Under the pieces are notes generated by a model. That model was not told the origin of the DNA and searched no databases. It was given only the letters and a program-made list of their open reading frames with translations. Both the position numbers and the translations under genes were made by a program. Positions 1 to 13,500 of a DNA stretch of 64,000 nt are shown here, in pieces. Every line of letters begins with the position of its first letter. The stretch's first letter is position 1. The stretch is from contig CM057151.1 in assembly GCA_029962745.1 (NCBI GenBank), positions 8,371,142 through 8,435,141 of the forward strand, in the 5' to 3' direction. Source of the stretch: Echinometra lucunter. Its lineage: Eukaryota; Echinodermata; Echinoidea; Camarodonta; Echinometridae.

Positions 1-213
1 TCTCCCCTACCCCTCCCCCGGAACAGCTGAGACATGAAAGAATACCTGGTCTTCCCTTACCAAATCACAGCTTAATTGGTCTAATGAACAGAGAAAAGAG
101 ATACTCTGAATAACCTGAGATAATCTTCAAATTTGCTTTTGGAACTGTTGTATCATCCTCATGTCATGTTATAGTATCCCCGCCTTTTTCTTTCATTAAA
201 AAAGGAATTTTTG
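1..213. other. intergenic, no feature seen
   Basis: AT-rich sequence with no open frame flanked by plausible splice sites and no recognised repeat. It lies just downstream of the minus-strand tRNA-like gene and includes an A-rich run at 198-205. Confidence 0.5.
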
Positions 214-284
214 TGCATTGGCCGGGAATCGAACCCGGGTCACCCGCGTGGCAGTCGAGAATTCTACCACTGAACCACCAGTGC
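214..284 (-). tRNA. tRNA-Gly (GCC)-like gene
   Basis: Read on the minus strand, the 71 bases fold as a standard cloverleaf. It has a 7-bp acceptor stem, a D arm with GGTTCAGTGGTA (A box), the anticodon loop CTGCCAC (anticodon GCC, glycine), a perfect CCGGG/CCCGG T stem with TTCGATT (B box), and an A discriminator. The length equals that of animal tRNA-Gly(GCC). Two pairs are broken: C4 opposite A in the acceptor stem, and the last anticodon-stem pair (A opposite G). It may therefore be a decaying copy or a tRNA-derived repeat rather than a working gene. Confidence 0.75.
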
Positions 285-1327
285 TCACGTCATATAAAGC
301 ATAATTGTTTCTGCTTTGGGCCATTCTCAATCACGTGTGTGACCAAAGTAATGAAAACATCTTGATTTAAACATAATTTATCAGTATTTATGTTGCAGCA
401 AAGGTATCCTACTTTGGATTTTCGAAGAACTCTTCCCCCAACAGAAGGAGGGTGATTAATTCTAGGAACAATACTACGCAGATTCTTTCAGAGGTCAAAA
501 TTAAGTAGGTCACCATGGTCATGTGTGTGTGAAATCGCACAAAAAGGGGTCTTTCTCATAAGTGTTACAAAAAACAAAAAACACCCCCCCCCAAAAAAAA
601 AAAAAAAAAAAAAAAAACACAAACAAAACAAAACAAAAAACATTTGACACTGTATTTTGATCGTTAATATCTTAAAACTTTAAAAAAAAGGTTAAAACTC
701 GTAAAAGAATGAGGTTTTTACAATGTAAACTTGAAGGATGTTCCAGTTACATATCAACTGGTAACAGATCATAACGACCAGCCCTCAAACCAAATATCGA
801 ACGGCCAGCGGAGAAAACTCCCCCAACTCTCCTAGGCCAGCCCGCTCTCGACCAAGGGCGCAGAATGTATCCCATATCGACGTCTAACAATGCGATTCTG
901 AACAGTTTGTCCTTTCCTAATAATTATTCTTCATCAGTGTAAATAAATTCACTACCATCACTCCAAATTGCGAATGCGCCATTTGAAAGCAAACTACAAA
1001 TTAAACAGGAGCATTAATCATTCATAGGATGCTAGTCCATAAATTGGTTTTTTGTATTAACCTGTCCTATCATGAATTGAGATCAGTTTCAACTCGATCG
1101 AGAAAAGGTAAGCGGAAATTGCTGTATTTTGTTTGCCCTTATAGTTATCAATACTTCGATTGTTTGTTGTCAGGCAGCAATAGATGGCAATTTATTTGTA
1201 GAATATATTATCATTAGGATGGTGAAAGAAAGAAGAGAAATGAAAGAAATTGATGACCCATAACCTACATATTTTTTTTAAATCTCTCCCTGTTTCCTTT
1301 TCCCTTTCCTCTCTTTCTATCTTGCTG

Positions 1328-1400
<73 letters not shown>

Positions 1401-4139
1401 TCTTCTCACTCTCACCACTCATTTATTTTTTTGGTGCATGCTCCCATTTTCCCTCCAGTTCTTTCCACCCCTCTCTCTCTCTCTTTCTCTCTCTCTCTTG
1501 CATGTCAGAAAGGCAATATGAAAGCAGTTGTCGGTGCCCGTTTCAGAAATGTAATGAGCAAACTACATTGCATTATTGATGCTGAATTGTTTTCATTTCA
1601 TAAAAAATTGGATGATTTCGACTAAGTGCTGTTATTCATCATCTAAGTATATAACATATTGTAAGAGTTGAAAGTTGGATATCAAATTTTGTAATTGTGT
1701 TTTTGTGGAAGTGCATGAGCTTATTTCCCATACGCATGTATCAGTAAAAGTGCATATTCTGTCTGGGTTAAGCTTATTGCAAGACCGCACTAACAGCAGC
1801 AATAGTGCTGCTTTCCGTTGGTGCGATTAGCCTATCCCTAAACATTGTTAAAGGGAGTATATCTCCATTGAAAAAAGTCAAAAATCCTGAAAGTTTGTAT
1901 GGACTATATTTATAAGACAGCAATAACGCTAATGACATCCAACAATCACATGTGCTGAAGATTGTTTTTTGCTTTTGTCATCGTTTTTGTTTGTTTTATT
2001 TTTATGAGAAAATGAAAAATAAAACCGCTGGGGCCGCTTATTGGGCGCCAATAATAATGTAGTAACGATTCTGTCATGAGATTAGCGATTCTCTAACAAA
2101 ATCAATCTGACCAATATTTCTTTCCAAGTGCCTTTCTTGATTTCTTTACAAGTTCCTATCTCTATTTATATCCAAGAGTTTATTTCGAGAAAGGGATTAG
2201 TTACGGCACCTCATCTGAGTAAAGGAGAACAAAATCAAATGAACGTAGTTGCTTTTTCAGTCATGTGGCCAGCATGGCAAAGGTCTTGAAAATGGAGCTT
2301 TAAAAATACAAAAACAAAGTAAATTCTGGCATAGGCTTTGAAGGAGGCGTTGCTAAATGAAATAAAATGCCAGAATGATAACTGATGAAAAGATTATAGC
2401 CGCCTATAGCTGCACTGTAATTGTTTTCATACGACTAAGATCTGCGAATGCGTTATGCAGTTATTAAATAATCATTTGTGTATTTTAGAATCATCGGCTT
2501 TTTATCATGTTTATTGTTTTTCGATACTTTTTTTTTCATTGGCGGTACATCTTTTAAGAGCAGCCGCTCCTCCTCACTCCCAACATTAGAAACTGGATGC
2601 GGGTAAGATTTCATTCATTTTCATCAAAGTGATGCACCGACAATGTTCATAAATAACTCACTCTAAGCTTCGGGAATATGATACAAAAGCAAAGAAATGA
2701 AATACATGCAGGCGGGAAAAGTAATGAATAATGGATAAAGCAACCGAAATCATCTCATTACAGTAATGACATCTCGCATAAGGCTATACAAGTCAGACGA
2801 GATCTGACGGTTTCGTGAGTCGGTTTATTATGACGTTATATTATTCAGGCGCGAAGAAGAAATTGGCAAAGCGTTGCTTAGTGCCACCATTTACACAGCA
2901 ACGTGTGTGTATCGTCCTCTCAGATCAGGTGCGGATACATAATATTTTGTCTTCATTGTGCCTAATTCATTTACTACAAGTCTACAATATTGAAGACGTA
3001 GAGATGGGTTTGAAACGTTTTTGTATGATGAAGGCGTGTCCAGTACAGTACCTAAATGTAGATTCCTCACCATGAACTTTATTTTTCTTGGCTCTATAGC
3101 AATTTTTTTGCAAATTTTTAATGGATACTATTTTAGAGCGGACATTTAGAGTGGATTTTTCTGCTGAAAATTAATATTTCAATGTTCTTTGAGGGAAAAA
3201 TCTGTTTTAAATCAACAACATCCTTTAATTTTTTCCTTACAAAAAAAGCTTCATAAGCAAAGATAACATGGGCTCACTTATTTTGATCATCAAAACACGT
3301 ATTTCTTGACATTTATTTTTCTCGGGTTCGAGATCGTAGAATGAAATTGTATGTTGGTTTCCAACAGTTTGGATAATTTTCAAAAATTGAAAACTAGATG
3401 ATAAAAATATACAATCGATAAGTTTAAAATACCTTGATAAGAACTTTGGTGATTTCAGCCGAGTCCATCTTACCTTCATTAATTCATGTGTCAATACTAA
3501 GATGAAACGTCTTTTTCTTCGTTGCCACTTTGGGGTGTGTTTCTATCCATTTCAGTTAACATCCCCCCATCTTTTTTTTTTTTACAATCGTTCTATCTCT
3601 CTTTTGAAATATTTTCCTTCTTGTTTTTTTTTTTTTATCTTCTTTCAATTTCTCTCATGATGAAACAGACCCATCCATCACTCTCTTCTGAAACGAAATG
3701 GTATAAAAAGTCATTATGAGAAAAAATATACTCAAAATACGTTTCATTAATGGCGCAAAGTAGCAATATACAAAAACAAAATTCACCCCTTGTTTTATTC
3801 TTCATTTACTGTAATTTAATATTTTTGTAAACATTAATTAATATTTTCTTCCATCATCTCCCTTCAGTGGATTTTCATAGGCTAGCCCTAATTCTCGTAA
3901 TTTGCAGACAGCAAAACCCTCGAATGATTCATCTAGAAGCATTATACTCAAGTTAACCAACTAAAACATAGACGACCTCGTAAAACATAGGTGAAAATTA
4001 TACATGTATAACGCGAATCAGAGGCATGAATCAAACGCACGCACACACTCCGTAAAATGATGCGTTGTGGATGAAAATGCTATCCTCATCGTGGCATGCG
4101 CGGAGATTTTTGCGGTCTTACAGAAGCGCGGGAAAAACG
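285..4139. other. intergenic region upstream of gene 1
   Basis: No coding exon could be supported. Contents are a C/A homopolymer patch (about 583-618), a (CT)n tract (1335-1400 and 1471-1498), T-runs near 3570 and 3626, and otherwise AT-rich single-copy-looking DNA. Open frames at 1192-1625 are read-through of the (CT)n tract. Confidence 0.5.
1335..1400. repeat. (CT)n microsatellite
   Basis: About 30 CT dinucleotides with one CG interruption near 1380. Both strands stay open here (Ser-Leu or Arg-Glu runs), which produces artefactual open frames. Confidence 0.95.
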
Positions 4140-4518
4140 CCAAAGAACTCTAACAGGTAGCTAGTCGAGTAGACGATCGAGTGATAGAGAGTATCAGCTG
4201 TGAGTGTACTCTCCGGCTCTAGCTTTCTTCTCGGTATTTCTACTGAACGGACAGTGGCGACTGAGCTTTTGTTTTAGCTTGGATTGCAGACTGGTCCGAA
4301 ATTCAGTCAGAAATCACCCGATAAAAGCTAAAAAGGTGTTAGATTTTTTCGATCCCTCACCTAAAATACAGCGTGACTTTGTGTCATTTTCACTTGCAAA
4401 ACAACCAGGTTCCCTCGCTTGTTGGCAAGGTTATGATTATCAGTTGCCTGCTGCGATAAAGGATTGTTGCGAGTTGTTATAGACTTTACACCCAAGATTG
4501 TTTTCATCTGGATTCAAC
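4140..4518 (+). promoter_or_regulatory. probable promoter / 5' UTR of gene 1
   Basis: This stretch precedes the gene 1 start codon and is less AT-rich than its surroundings. No TATA box is seen at a convincing distance, so the start of transcription is not resolved. If the mRNA begins near 4150-4200, a nine-codon upstream ORF (ATG 4433, stop 4457-4459) would lie in the leader and could lower translation of the main frame. The context AACATGG at 4516-4522 suits initiation at 4519. Confidence 0.35.
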
Positions 4519-4594
4519 ATGGCACCTTGCTCGAAATCAACGATGTTATCATTGTGGCTGCTGTTTATTGTTTACGCAAGTGATGTTCAAGCAA
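4519..4594 (+). CDS. gene 1 exon 1 (signal peptide)
   Basis: Starts MAPCSK, then the hydrophobic stretch LSLWLLFIVYA, ending DVQA plus one base of the next codon. The donor is A|GTAAGT, near consensus. The signal-peptide pattern and donor together fix this exon. Confidence 0.75.
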
Positions 4595-7500
4595 GTAAGT
4601 ACAAATCTACCACCTTTCACCGATAATCGATATCAATGATTTCTGAAAAGACATTTTTGATATATACAGTTTCAATGTTTTTTTTTCCCGGAAATTCGAA
4701 GATGAACTGCGGTAACTTGTAAGTACAAAAGTGATTCGTACATGTATAAATATGCCTTCTGTTTACAGAAATCATTATCGTATCATGGCGTGTTTTGATT
4801 TTAAGAGAAAGCAGTGCACCATGGTGGGATTATGCATATTCTGTCTCTTTCTCTTTCTCTTATTCTGTCTCACTACTTCTCTCTCTCTCTTCCCCTCCCC
4901 TTCTCTCTCTCCTCTCCCTCTCTCTGTCTCTCTCAAGATATATATACAGTGTATCTAAGAATTGCTTGTACACTGCACATAAACCACACTATAAAAAGAG
5001 AAGGTGAACCATGCTAGAAGTAAAAAATTAATATATTAGTTGTCATAAAATCTACTAAATTGTATATCAAACTAAAGAGAAACGAATAGCCTTTGATTTG
5101 CATATGGTTACAAATCGTGATCATTCGTGCATGAATAGTTAAGATCCATTATGCATACTAATACCTATTTTCTGACATTTCTGTGATCAGTGAAGCATAA
5201 CTCGTAATGCTTCAGTGATCATGACTTATTTCTTATTTTTTGCAAGAGATGAGATGACATCGTTTAATTTGATATACGATTCTGAGCATTTCAGTTGGTC
5301 TTATTCATTTTGACATGAGCTGAAATATGAATTATGAATCTAATTGCAACCCCTGTACAGAAGTCAATTAGGCAACAGTATCAAGAAATTCATTCATCAA
5401 AAAATGTTTTCAAAATGAGTAATACGAAAATAAATACTAAGAATAGTACATCAAATTGAAAGATATCATGTTATCTATCGTGAAAATGAATGATCAAACC
5501 ATGATCATCAACGGATTACGAGTTATGCTTCAGCAATTACAGAAACATCTGAAAATAAGCATTATTGCGTGTGATGAGTCATAATCATTCATGCATGACC
5601 AATCACAAATTGTAACTACATGCAATTCAAAGGCTATACTTTTCTCTTTACTTTGATATACAATTCAGTAGAGTTTATAATGATTAATTTAGGAATTTTC
5701 GACTTCAAGCATGGTTCAACTTCTCATTTTCACAGTGTAAAGTAATTATTTGATACAATGTGTATATTATATACATATAAATATGTGAGATCAATTGAGA
5801 GAATAATAGCGTAGCATGAATTAAAGTTCCCCAGAGCTGTCCTACCATTTTGGAAAATTTGCAAAGGTTGAAAAATGTCTCGGCCGGGAATCGAACCCGG
5901 GCCTTTGGCTAATATATATATATATATATATATATGTATACATATTATTCTCCCATTTTCATTTCTTTCAGTGTGTATATATATATTATGTAATCAGCAG
6001 GTAGGCTCGTACATTACACTACTTTTATACGGAATACCAGAAAATAATAACAAACATAAATTTCAGTCTGATTCTAAATGCTTGAAAAAAATGGACAAGA
6101 AAAAAAAGCCCGTCTTTCAATGGTCTTGAAAGAAAATTCAGTAGTCAATAGTCCTTGGAGTAAAACATTGTACATTGCATCCGGAATGTTATAGAAATAT
6201 TACTATCGCAGTTTCCATGCTTTCTTTAATTGATAATCAAGCAAGGATGCTCTCAGAAAAGGCATACATTTTCCGGATGCTTAGCCATGCCCCAGAAATC
6301 TTCCAATGAATTCCCTTTCACTCTTGAATAAATGATAGCCTTCTTACCTCAAGACATGTGCATCGCTACTACTAGGCGTTGGCGGTCTACAACTCCAACC
6401 CACCCACTCTTCATTATTTCATTCACAACCCTGATCATCAGATGGTTCATTCATGAAAGCAAGTCACAAGTCAACTCTTTTTTCCCCCCTTTCCTTTCCA
6501 CCGTACCCCAGACATACAACAGACAGACGACAGTAAGCGTGGCTGTGGGCCCACGCATCGGATTTGAATTGGCGCGATTTAAGCTGTAGTTTCCGAAGCA
6601 AATCATTGTTTCCGTTACCATCGATGTAAGATAACGCCTGCATGACATGTCAGGCCGAAAAAAATGCACATCCTCGTCTATATGATTTATGGACGTCGCT
6701 GGGTCCAGAGTTTTTCAAAAGGGAGGGTCGGTCGGTATTTTCAAGTGTCTGTTTCACCCGAAAAAATTGGTCCTCGGCATTTTCAGGTATACTTTACTCG
6801 AAAATTTTGCTTTTTCTGCTTTTCAAAAGGGGAAGGGGCGGCCGATTCTACCCCCTTGAGTTTCGGGGGGGGGCAGCCGATTCGGAAAAACCCTGGATCC
6901 GCCCCTGATGAATAATTAAACTTGAAATCTTAGAGATAAACTTGAGTTTTGGTCAAGTGATTACCAAAGAAACAGTTAGAAAAAAAAATGAGAAAGATTA
7001 ACGTAAAACATAAAAATTGGTATATAGCATGACGTTTTGAAAAATCAGAATAATGAGAAATATACTCAAACTTGATTTTTTTTAAAAAAGTGCATGCAAT
7101 GCACACAAAACTGACTTTTAGGGACTACACACAAGACTTTGTGTTCGGATAAAAAAAACTCAAGCTGTCTCTTTTCATATTTCGAATGTGAAGGCATTTG
7201 AAGAGCAGTCCTTTTAAGGGATATTTCTTTTATGATATTCTACCGAACTGACTTGAAATAAAGAGAAGGCTAACAACAAATTATTTTTACCTTCGCAGAG
7301 CTCAAGCTTCTTTTTAATCTTGACTCTGAAAAGCCGTCTTCATGGTCTTCAAGTCTAACAAATTGATTTTATCATTATGGATACGTCGTCGTGACCGATT
7401 AGTTTTGACTTGCGAAGTATATGCATTCACTCACATTCCAGATAAGCCAGAAAACTACTGAATAATTAGAGCTAGATACGTCATGTAATAGTTCAGGCTT

Positions 7501-10500
7501 TGATTGGTTTGTTTTTAAATCTCTATTGGTCTATACAAGTACAAGCAGCCTTTGACAAAGCTTTTCTTATTAATACGCGACATTGTAAAGAAAATGACGT
7601 ATATCATGAGAAAAAAATGAATGGATGTATTCTAATGAAAATGCATCAGACATTCAGTGCTATTGTAATGCAAACACTTCACAGCAAGGTTAAAACGTAT
7701 ACTCGCCCACATTTGAATGATATCATTACATAGCACACACTCAACAGCTTCTGACGTCTTTTAAGATATAACTATTTTTTAAAAAATGTTGCGCAACCGC
7801 CCATTCTCTCCATGTCAAAGACAAAATACAGTTTTATGTAATAATCTAATGGTTTCATAATGCACATAATTATAGATGAAAACGATATGGAAGGGGGATG
7901 AATTATACTTTGAGATACATGGAAATTGAAGCAAAAACAAAAACGTCTGGTGATTTTATGCAATATATTCACATCTTCAAAAGATCATAAAACATAATAC
8001 ATTTTTATGTATTGTTCTATAGCGCTCGGCACTGAGCTACAGCCAACATCAAACAAATGTCATTTTTCGTCGTTTGAAATACAAGAAAATACTTCCATGT
8101 GTGTTTCTTAGTAAGCCATAAGATTGTTGTCTTGTAGTAGGTGATTTTAGTTACATGTTTGTATCTAGACCTTAGAATTAATGTTTTTTAGTATGTTTTT
8201 TAGTATGATGAATAAGATCTATTCCTACTTTCGTGCACTGCTGAAACGGCTTTACAAAATGAATTCTTGATTGCGTTTGTGCCTGTGTTAAAAGCGATTT
8301 TTTTAAAATCACAATGCGGAATATGCCTCCATTCCTAGTTTGATTGACGGTAGAATGATCATGGGATGGATGACTTGGGTTGCAATCAACCTTAAGTTGA
8401 TTTGAGTACTAGAACAACTTCCTTGGGAGGATGCAGAATACGTGTGGAAGATATCAATCTATGGTTGCGTGTCCTCTCCCCGATGTTTAGAAGTTAGATC
8501 AATTGATTGTTGGGGTATCGAGAAAATCCAATTACGGCTGTATACCGACCGACGAGCTGGCTTAACCCGAATTTATGATAATGGTAGGAGAGGTTGGAGG
8601 AAGCATACATCACGCGATGCGAAAAAGAACAGGTGAATTGACAGGAAGAACTCCTATTCAAATCAGTCCTGTTTCCGGTAGGTTCCATCAGGTTTTCAGA
8701 AATGCTTCTGATGTATCTTTTGCCTCAAAGGCATTGTACCTTTGGTCTTATGATACGTCTATCTCTATCTCTATCTCGCTCTATCTCGCTCTATCTCTAT
8801 CTCTATCTCTCTTTCTCTCTCCGTATCTCTTTCCTTGTCTTTCTCTCTCCCTCTCTCATTTATTTATCTCTACTGTCTCTTTTTCTTTCTCTAACTCTCT
8901 TTCTTTCCCCCTTTCCCCTTCCTTTTTCTCTCTCTTTCTGTGGACGTCCCATCAACGTCCTAGTTTTATCATCATGCACGGTATGATGTTAGATTCTCAT
9001 GAGAATGGTAACCAAACACCGGGCCAATTACATATCAGATTCACGTCTGTCATAGTATTTGATACTTCATTCTTACCCAGGGTTTCTTCTAATTAAAAAG
9101 TTTCAGGGTGAATATGAAACGGGTTTGCTATGAAAATGTGATCTCTACTTTAGGCAGATGTTCACCTTTTTCAACTTGCAATGAATAGTTTACCTGAATA
9201 CATAAATTTTATATGTATGCTAAGGACAGATTGTCACATCTTCACGATACTATAGACATTGTCTGACAATCTTATTCAGAGAAAAGATGATATTTTGATC
9301 TGAAAAGGCTCATCAAAGTCAGTTACCTTAAATACCATGACTGACACTGATAGATTTTAAACATTATCATGATTAAATTACAAGTGATATTTTTGCCTCC
9401 TGCAGAAGAATATTCATCCATTCTTTTGAAACTTATAATCGATACTTTGATGAAACTCATGAATAATTATCTGAAGATGGATTAGAGGAAGTTGATTCCC
9501 TCTGCAACACTATCTGGATCTCTTTCCTAGAAGAGAATTAAAAAGAAAACTCCTATTTTCAAGCAAAATGTCATTGCCATGGCAACGAGTGACGAGAGGG
9601 AATAAACATATCACGTGACTCGGGGAATAGCAATTGAGCTGGTTAATGACACACGACATCAACGCTTGCCCAGTGTGTTTTTTTCTACTACGCCAACAAA
9701 ACTAATAGAAGAGACGCTCATAAGAATGAGGAATAGCTCCAATCTTTCCGGTGTTTCCGCAGGTGTATAAGTTAGGCTGTGAAAGGGAGAACTTATCCTA
9801 ACTAAATATTTTAAACATTTATTTGTCCTTGTTAAAAAGAGGAAGAGACGCGAACAGTTTCGATAGATTTTCTCGTTCACTGTCGTGATTGCTTTGTTTA
9901 TATTCCAGAAACTAAAATGAAACAAAATTTTACAAAAAGGTAGACAAAATACTTGTAACTAGAACCAGATTCTTTCTTTTTCCTTTTGATTCTCCACCGA
10001 ATAATAATCATATTAGTTACAGAGAATGATTGATAGGGTCGCTTTGTCCATTGTGGTTGATTAGAATGGTCGCAGTCTTTTTGTCATGATTATCTAAGTA
10101 GCTTGTCGAGGCGCGCCTCTGACATAATCACTGTATCGCATAAACGCAAATTACCGTAAATCAACAAAGATTAAAACCATTGAGATGTTTTTTTTTTCTC
10201 TTTTCACAAAATGCAGCATGATTTACTGTAGTTGCGAGACCAAGATAAAAATATACAATTCCTACATATTGAACTAGTTGGTTTTTTTTTTTAGAGAGAG
10301 TTACACAACAAAAAATTTAATAGATGGAAACATAAGTATGATATGTTATCTCATCATCAGCCCATGAATCCCCGGGGGAGGGGGGGGGGAATCTTCTTGT
10401 CACAGCCCTCCATTTAGCTCTGTCATTTACTAATTCTAAGTCAACTTCGGTTCCATCCTCCTTAATACCATTGACCCATCTCTTCCTTGGTCTTCCTTTC

Positions 10501-13500
10501 ATTTTCTTACCCTCTCCACTGTGTTCTGCTGCTTAACGAATAAGTCATTCTATTTACATGTCATTACCATCTGAGTCTGCTCTCTTTTATTTTCTCTCTT
10601 ATTCCCAACACCTCTACTTCGTTCTGCAATTCCACATTCCTTTTTCTGTCTAATCTGGTGACACCACTAATAGCTCTTAAGCATTATCACGTTATTGATA
10701 TGCTCCTCCTTCACGGCCCATGTCTCATATATTGTCACTGGACGAACCATAGTCTTGTAGATCTGGGATTTCAGTTTCAAAGGCATCCTTTTGCCATGAA
10801 TCGCTCCACTAACAAACATCCATGCCTTCCCAGTTCCTTGCAACCTAGCATTTACTTCTCTGTTTAGGTACCCACTTTCCTGCAACCAGCTCCTCAGTAT
10901 TTGAAAAAGCTGGTCTGATTTAGCTGTTGGCCATCTACCATGATCTGTATTCTTGGTGCTGGTTGCCTCCATGACACCACCATGACCTCAGTCTTTGAAG
11001 TGTTCATCTTCATTCCGTAGGCTGCCAACTTTTCTTACGATGTGGCTATGGCATTGGCGTAAATCCTTAGCTGTGTCAGTTCCTACCGCAATATGATCTG
11101 CATTGATGAGCTTTTGACCTCGTTCCACTGGGCACTGCTTATTGATAATATAATCCAGCAGTACTATGAAGATCAGAGCCTCAGAGGGTTCAAGGCTGAA
11201 TTACAACAATGACAATATTAAGATTTTTCACTGCTCTGTATACACTAAGATAATAGAGCGCTTACAAATTACATAAATTCAAGGTATGGAAATAGGATGC
11301 AACTTAAAGGCATTGGCTAACTTTGTGAGCAGCTGATTTAAAAAATTCCAAACTAAGATGAAACATGTGTATGAGTACTTGTATTTGTACTAAAAAACCC
11401 TGAAACCAACCATAATTCGGAATGAAAAAACTGTAAATTAGAAGCAAACCGCGATTTTATTAGTTTTCGTCTCGAGAGACAATATTCTAAGAGGACCGTT
11501 TGCACGAATTCAAAAATACCGTTATGTTCCTTCGGCCGCGTGATACGCCAATAAACACAGTACGGTCCATTGAGCCATGCGCGCATGCGCACTCCTTACG
11601 TCTGGTCTGTGGGACCGACCCTCGTATATTTTTCAACATTGGTTCACATTTTTATTATTTAAGAATACTTCCTGTGGATATTATACCCTGAAACTTTCAG
11701 ACTGATATTCTTACACTATAACCCTTATGTTTATGACATTTTCAAGTAACAAAATGAGATTTTTAAAAATCATAACAATGTTAACCAGTGTTCTTAACTT
11801 TCAGTAAAGGTATCAAACTCTCAGTTTTCTTGTAGACGTGGATACTTCTGCTAGAATCGAGCATGGAACACTGTTCCAAAATTAAGGCGTGATAAAGCGC
11901 TTTTGGTATATAGCAGAAAGATTTGGACTTAGTAATTCAAGTATGGCTTTGTCATTTGGTGAAGATCATAATGAGCGAAGTAAGAGGAAGAGTAGGTAGC
12001 ATTCATTTATCTTAACTTACTATGTGTTTTTTCCCCACCTATCGTTCCGCTTTCTGACAAGCTTCGCTAGTTTCCATGGTAATTACCTCTGTCAATCAAG
12101 TCGGCCAAAAGACGGGTAGAGAAAGACACTCAAGTCACTGCCCTGGGAAAGCACTAAGTTTGTATAAGGAAATGATTCAAAGAAGGATTTCTGTGGTGTA
12201 GCGAAATACCCGCTATCAAATGAAATATATTTAAACGCATTTGGTCGATAAAAAGTCTCAGATCAATGCTTCAATAAAGAAAAAAAACACCCTCTCTCCT
12301 TTAAGCTTTAACCGAATACACAGTTGCAGGGTAAGTTCATTTACCATGGTTCGCAGTTATGTTTGAAATATCATGTATTCCCTTTGAATGCAATAGCATT
12401 ATCATTATGTTCTTTCTCAAAATGAAAACTAAATTTGTTTCTTCATAAAAGCAGCAGGATAATATTCTGCTGCTTCTGTATACTCAAGACATTATAATAA
12501 TGATTTTATCCCAATAAAGTACGTTGTGTGTTTAATTTCACATAATTATCCACAAAAATGAAAAGAGACATAGTTATTGTCCAATTGCAATAAAGATGTA
12601 TTGCAATAACGAGTAATTAAACATGTTAAACAGAATCATTTCAGCGCAACCGATTGAACTACTTGATGAAAACTATCATTCCTACAATTAATACAAGCAA
12701 TATCAACAATAAAATCTGATGGCCTTGAATGCCAATTCATGATATAATTCCATGTATCGTTTTTGTAGAAATAATATCTATTCTTTTTTATTTGAATGTA
12801 ATTTGGCAAAAAAGAGACGGCATATATTGACTGGAGACAATACGCCTATTCTTCATAGCCCTACATCAGTTTTGAGGAAAAAAAATTTGCTTCGATAAGA
12901 AAGTGGGATCAGCCTGATATATTCTACATCTTTCCATTTCTTTTACGTAGCTTATTTTAATATTTTTATTTGCTATTTAGATGTCAGTGACGCACAAAAT
13001 ATAATCAGATATGGAATTGAAACCTTGTTGAATAACCAGCTAAGGAAACATGCCTGGTTTCAAAATGTTCTCTTTTTTTTCTTCTTTTTAATAATAAAAT
13101 ATTTTTAGGACTTTTGTATCCAGTTTCAGCTCTATAATTAATTTGATTTTTGTAATTTCTATTTTTTAAAATGTATTTTGAACAAGAATTATTGAAATCT
13201 CTGACTATGATGACTGAAATGCAGATTCAGTGTTATATATTACTCATATCAAACTTGGGTTCAATCTGATGAACCTGATAAGTTACTTGAAGTATTTTTC
13301 ACTTTCACTGTTTACGCATTTGGATGGGTTCAGGAAAAAATAAAAACAAACGCGTATCAATCTTTAGAAAATGAATTCGGAATGACGTTTTTACTTGTTT
13401 TATTATTTGAATGTGTGGTACATTTACTTGGAAAAACTAATTGGAATTCAGATACCGAGTTCCACAACCGTGCTTTTGACTATACAAATTCTGTCCTAGC

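Noticed and set aside
5879..5908. Second tRNA gene
   Set aside because: Only the T arm and part of the acceptor stem exist. The 5' half is replaced by a TA microsatellite.
8575..9096. 173-codon plus-strand frame
   Set aside because: Most of it is the CT-rich simple repeat at 8757-8936.
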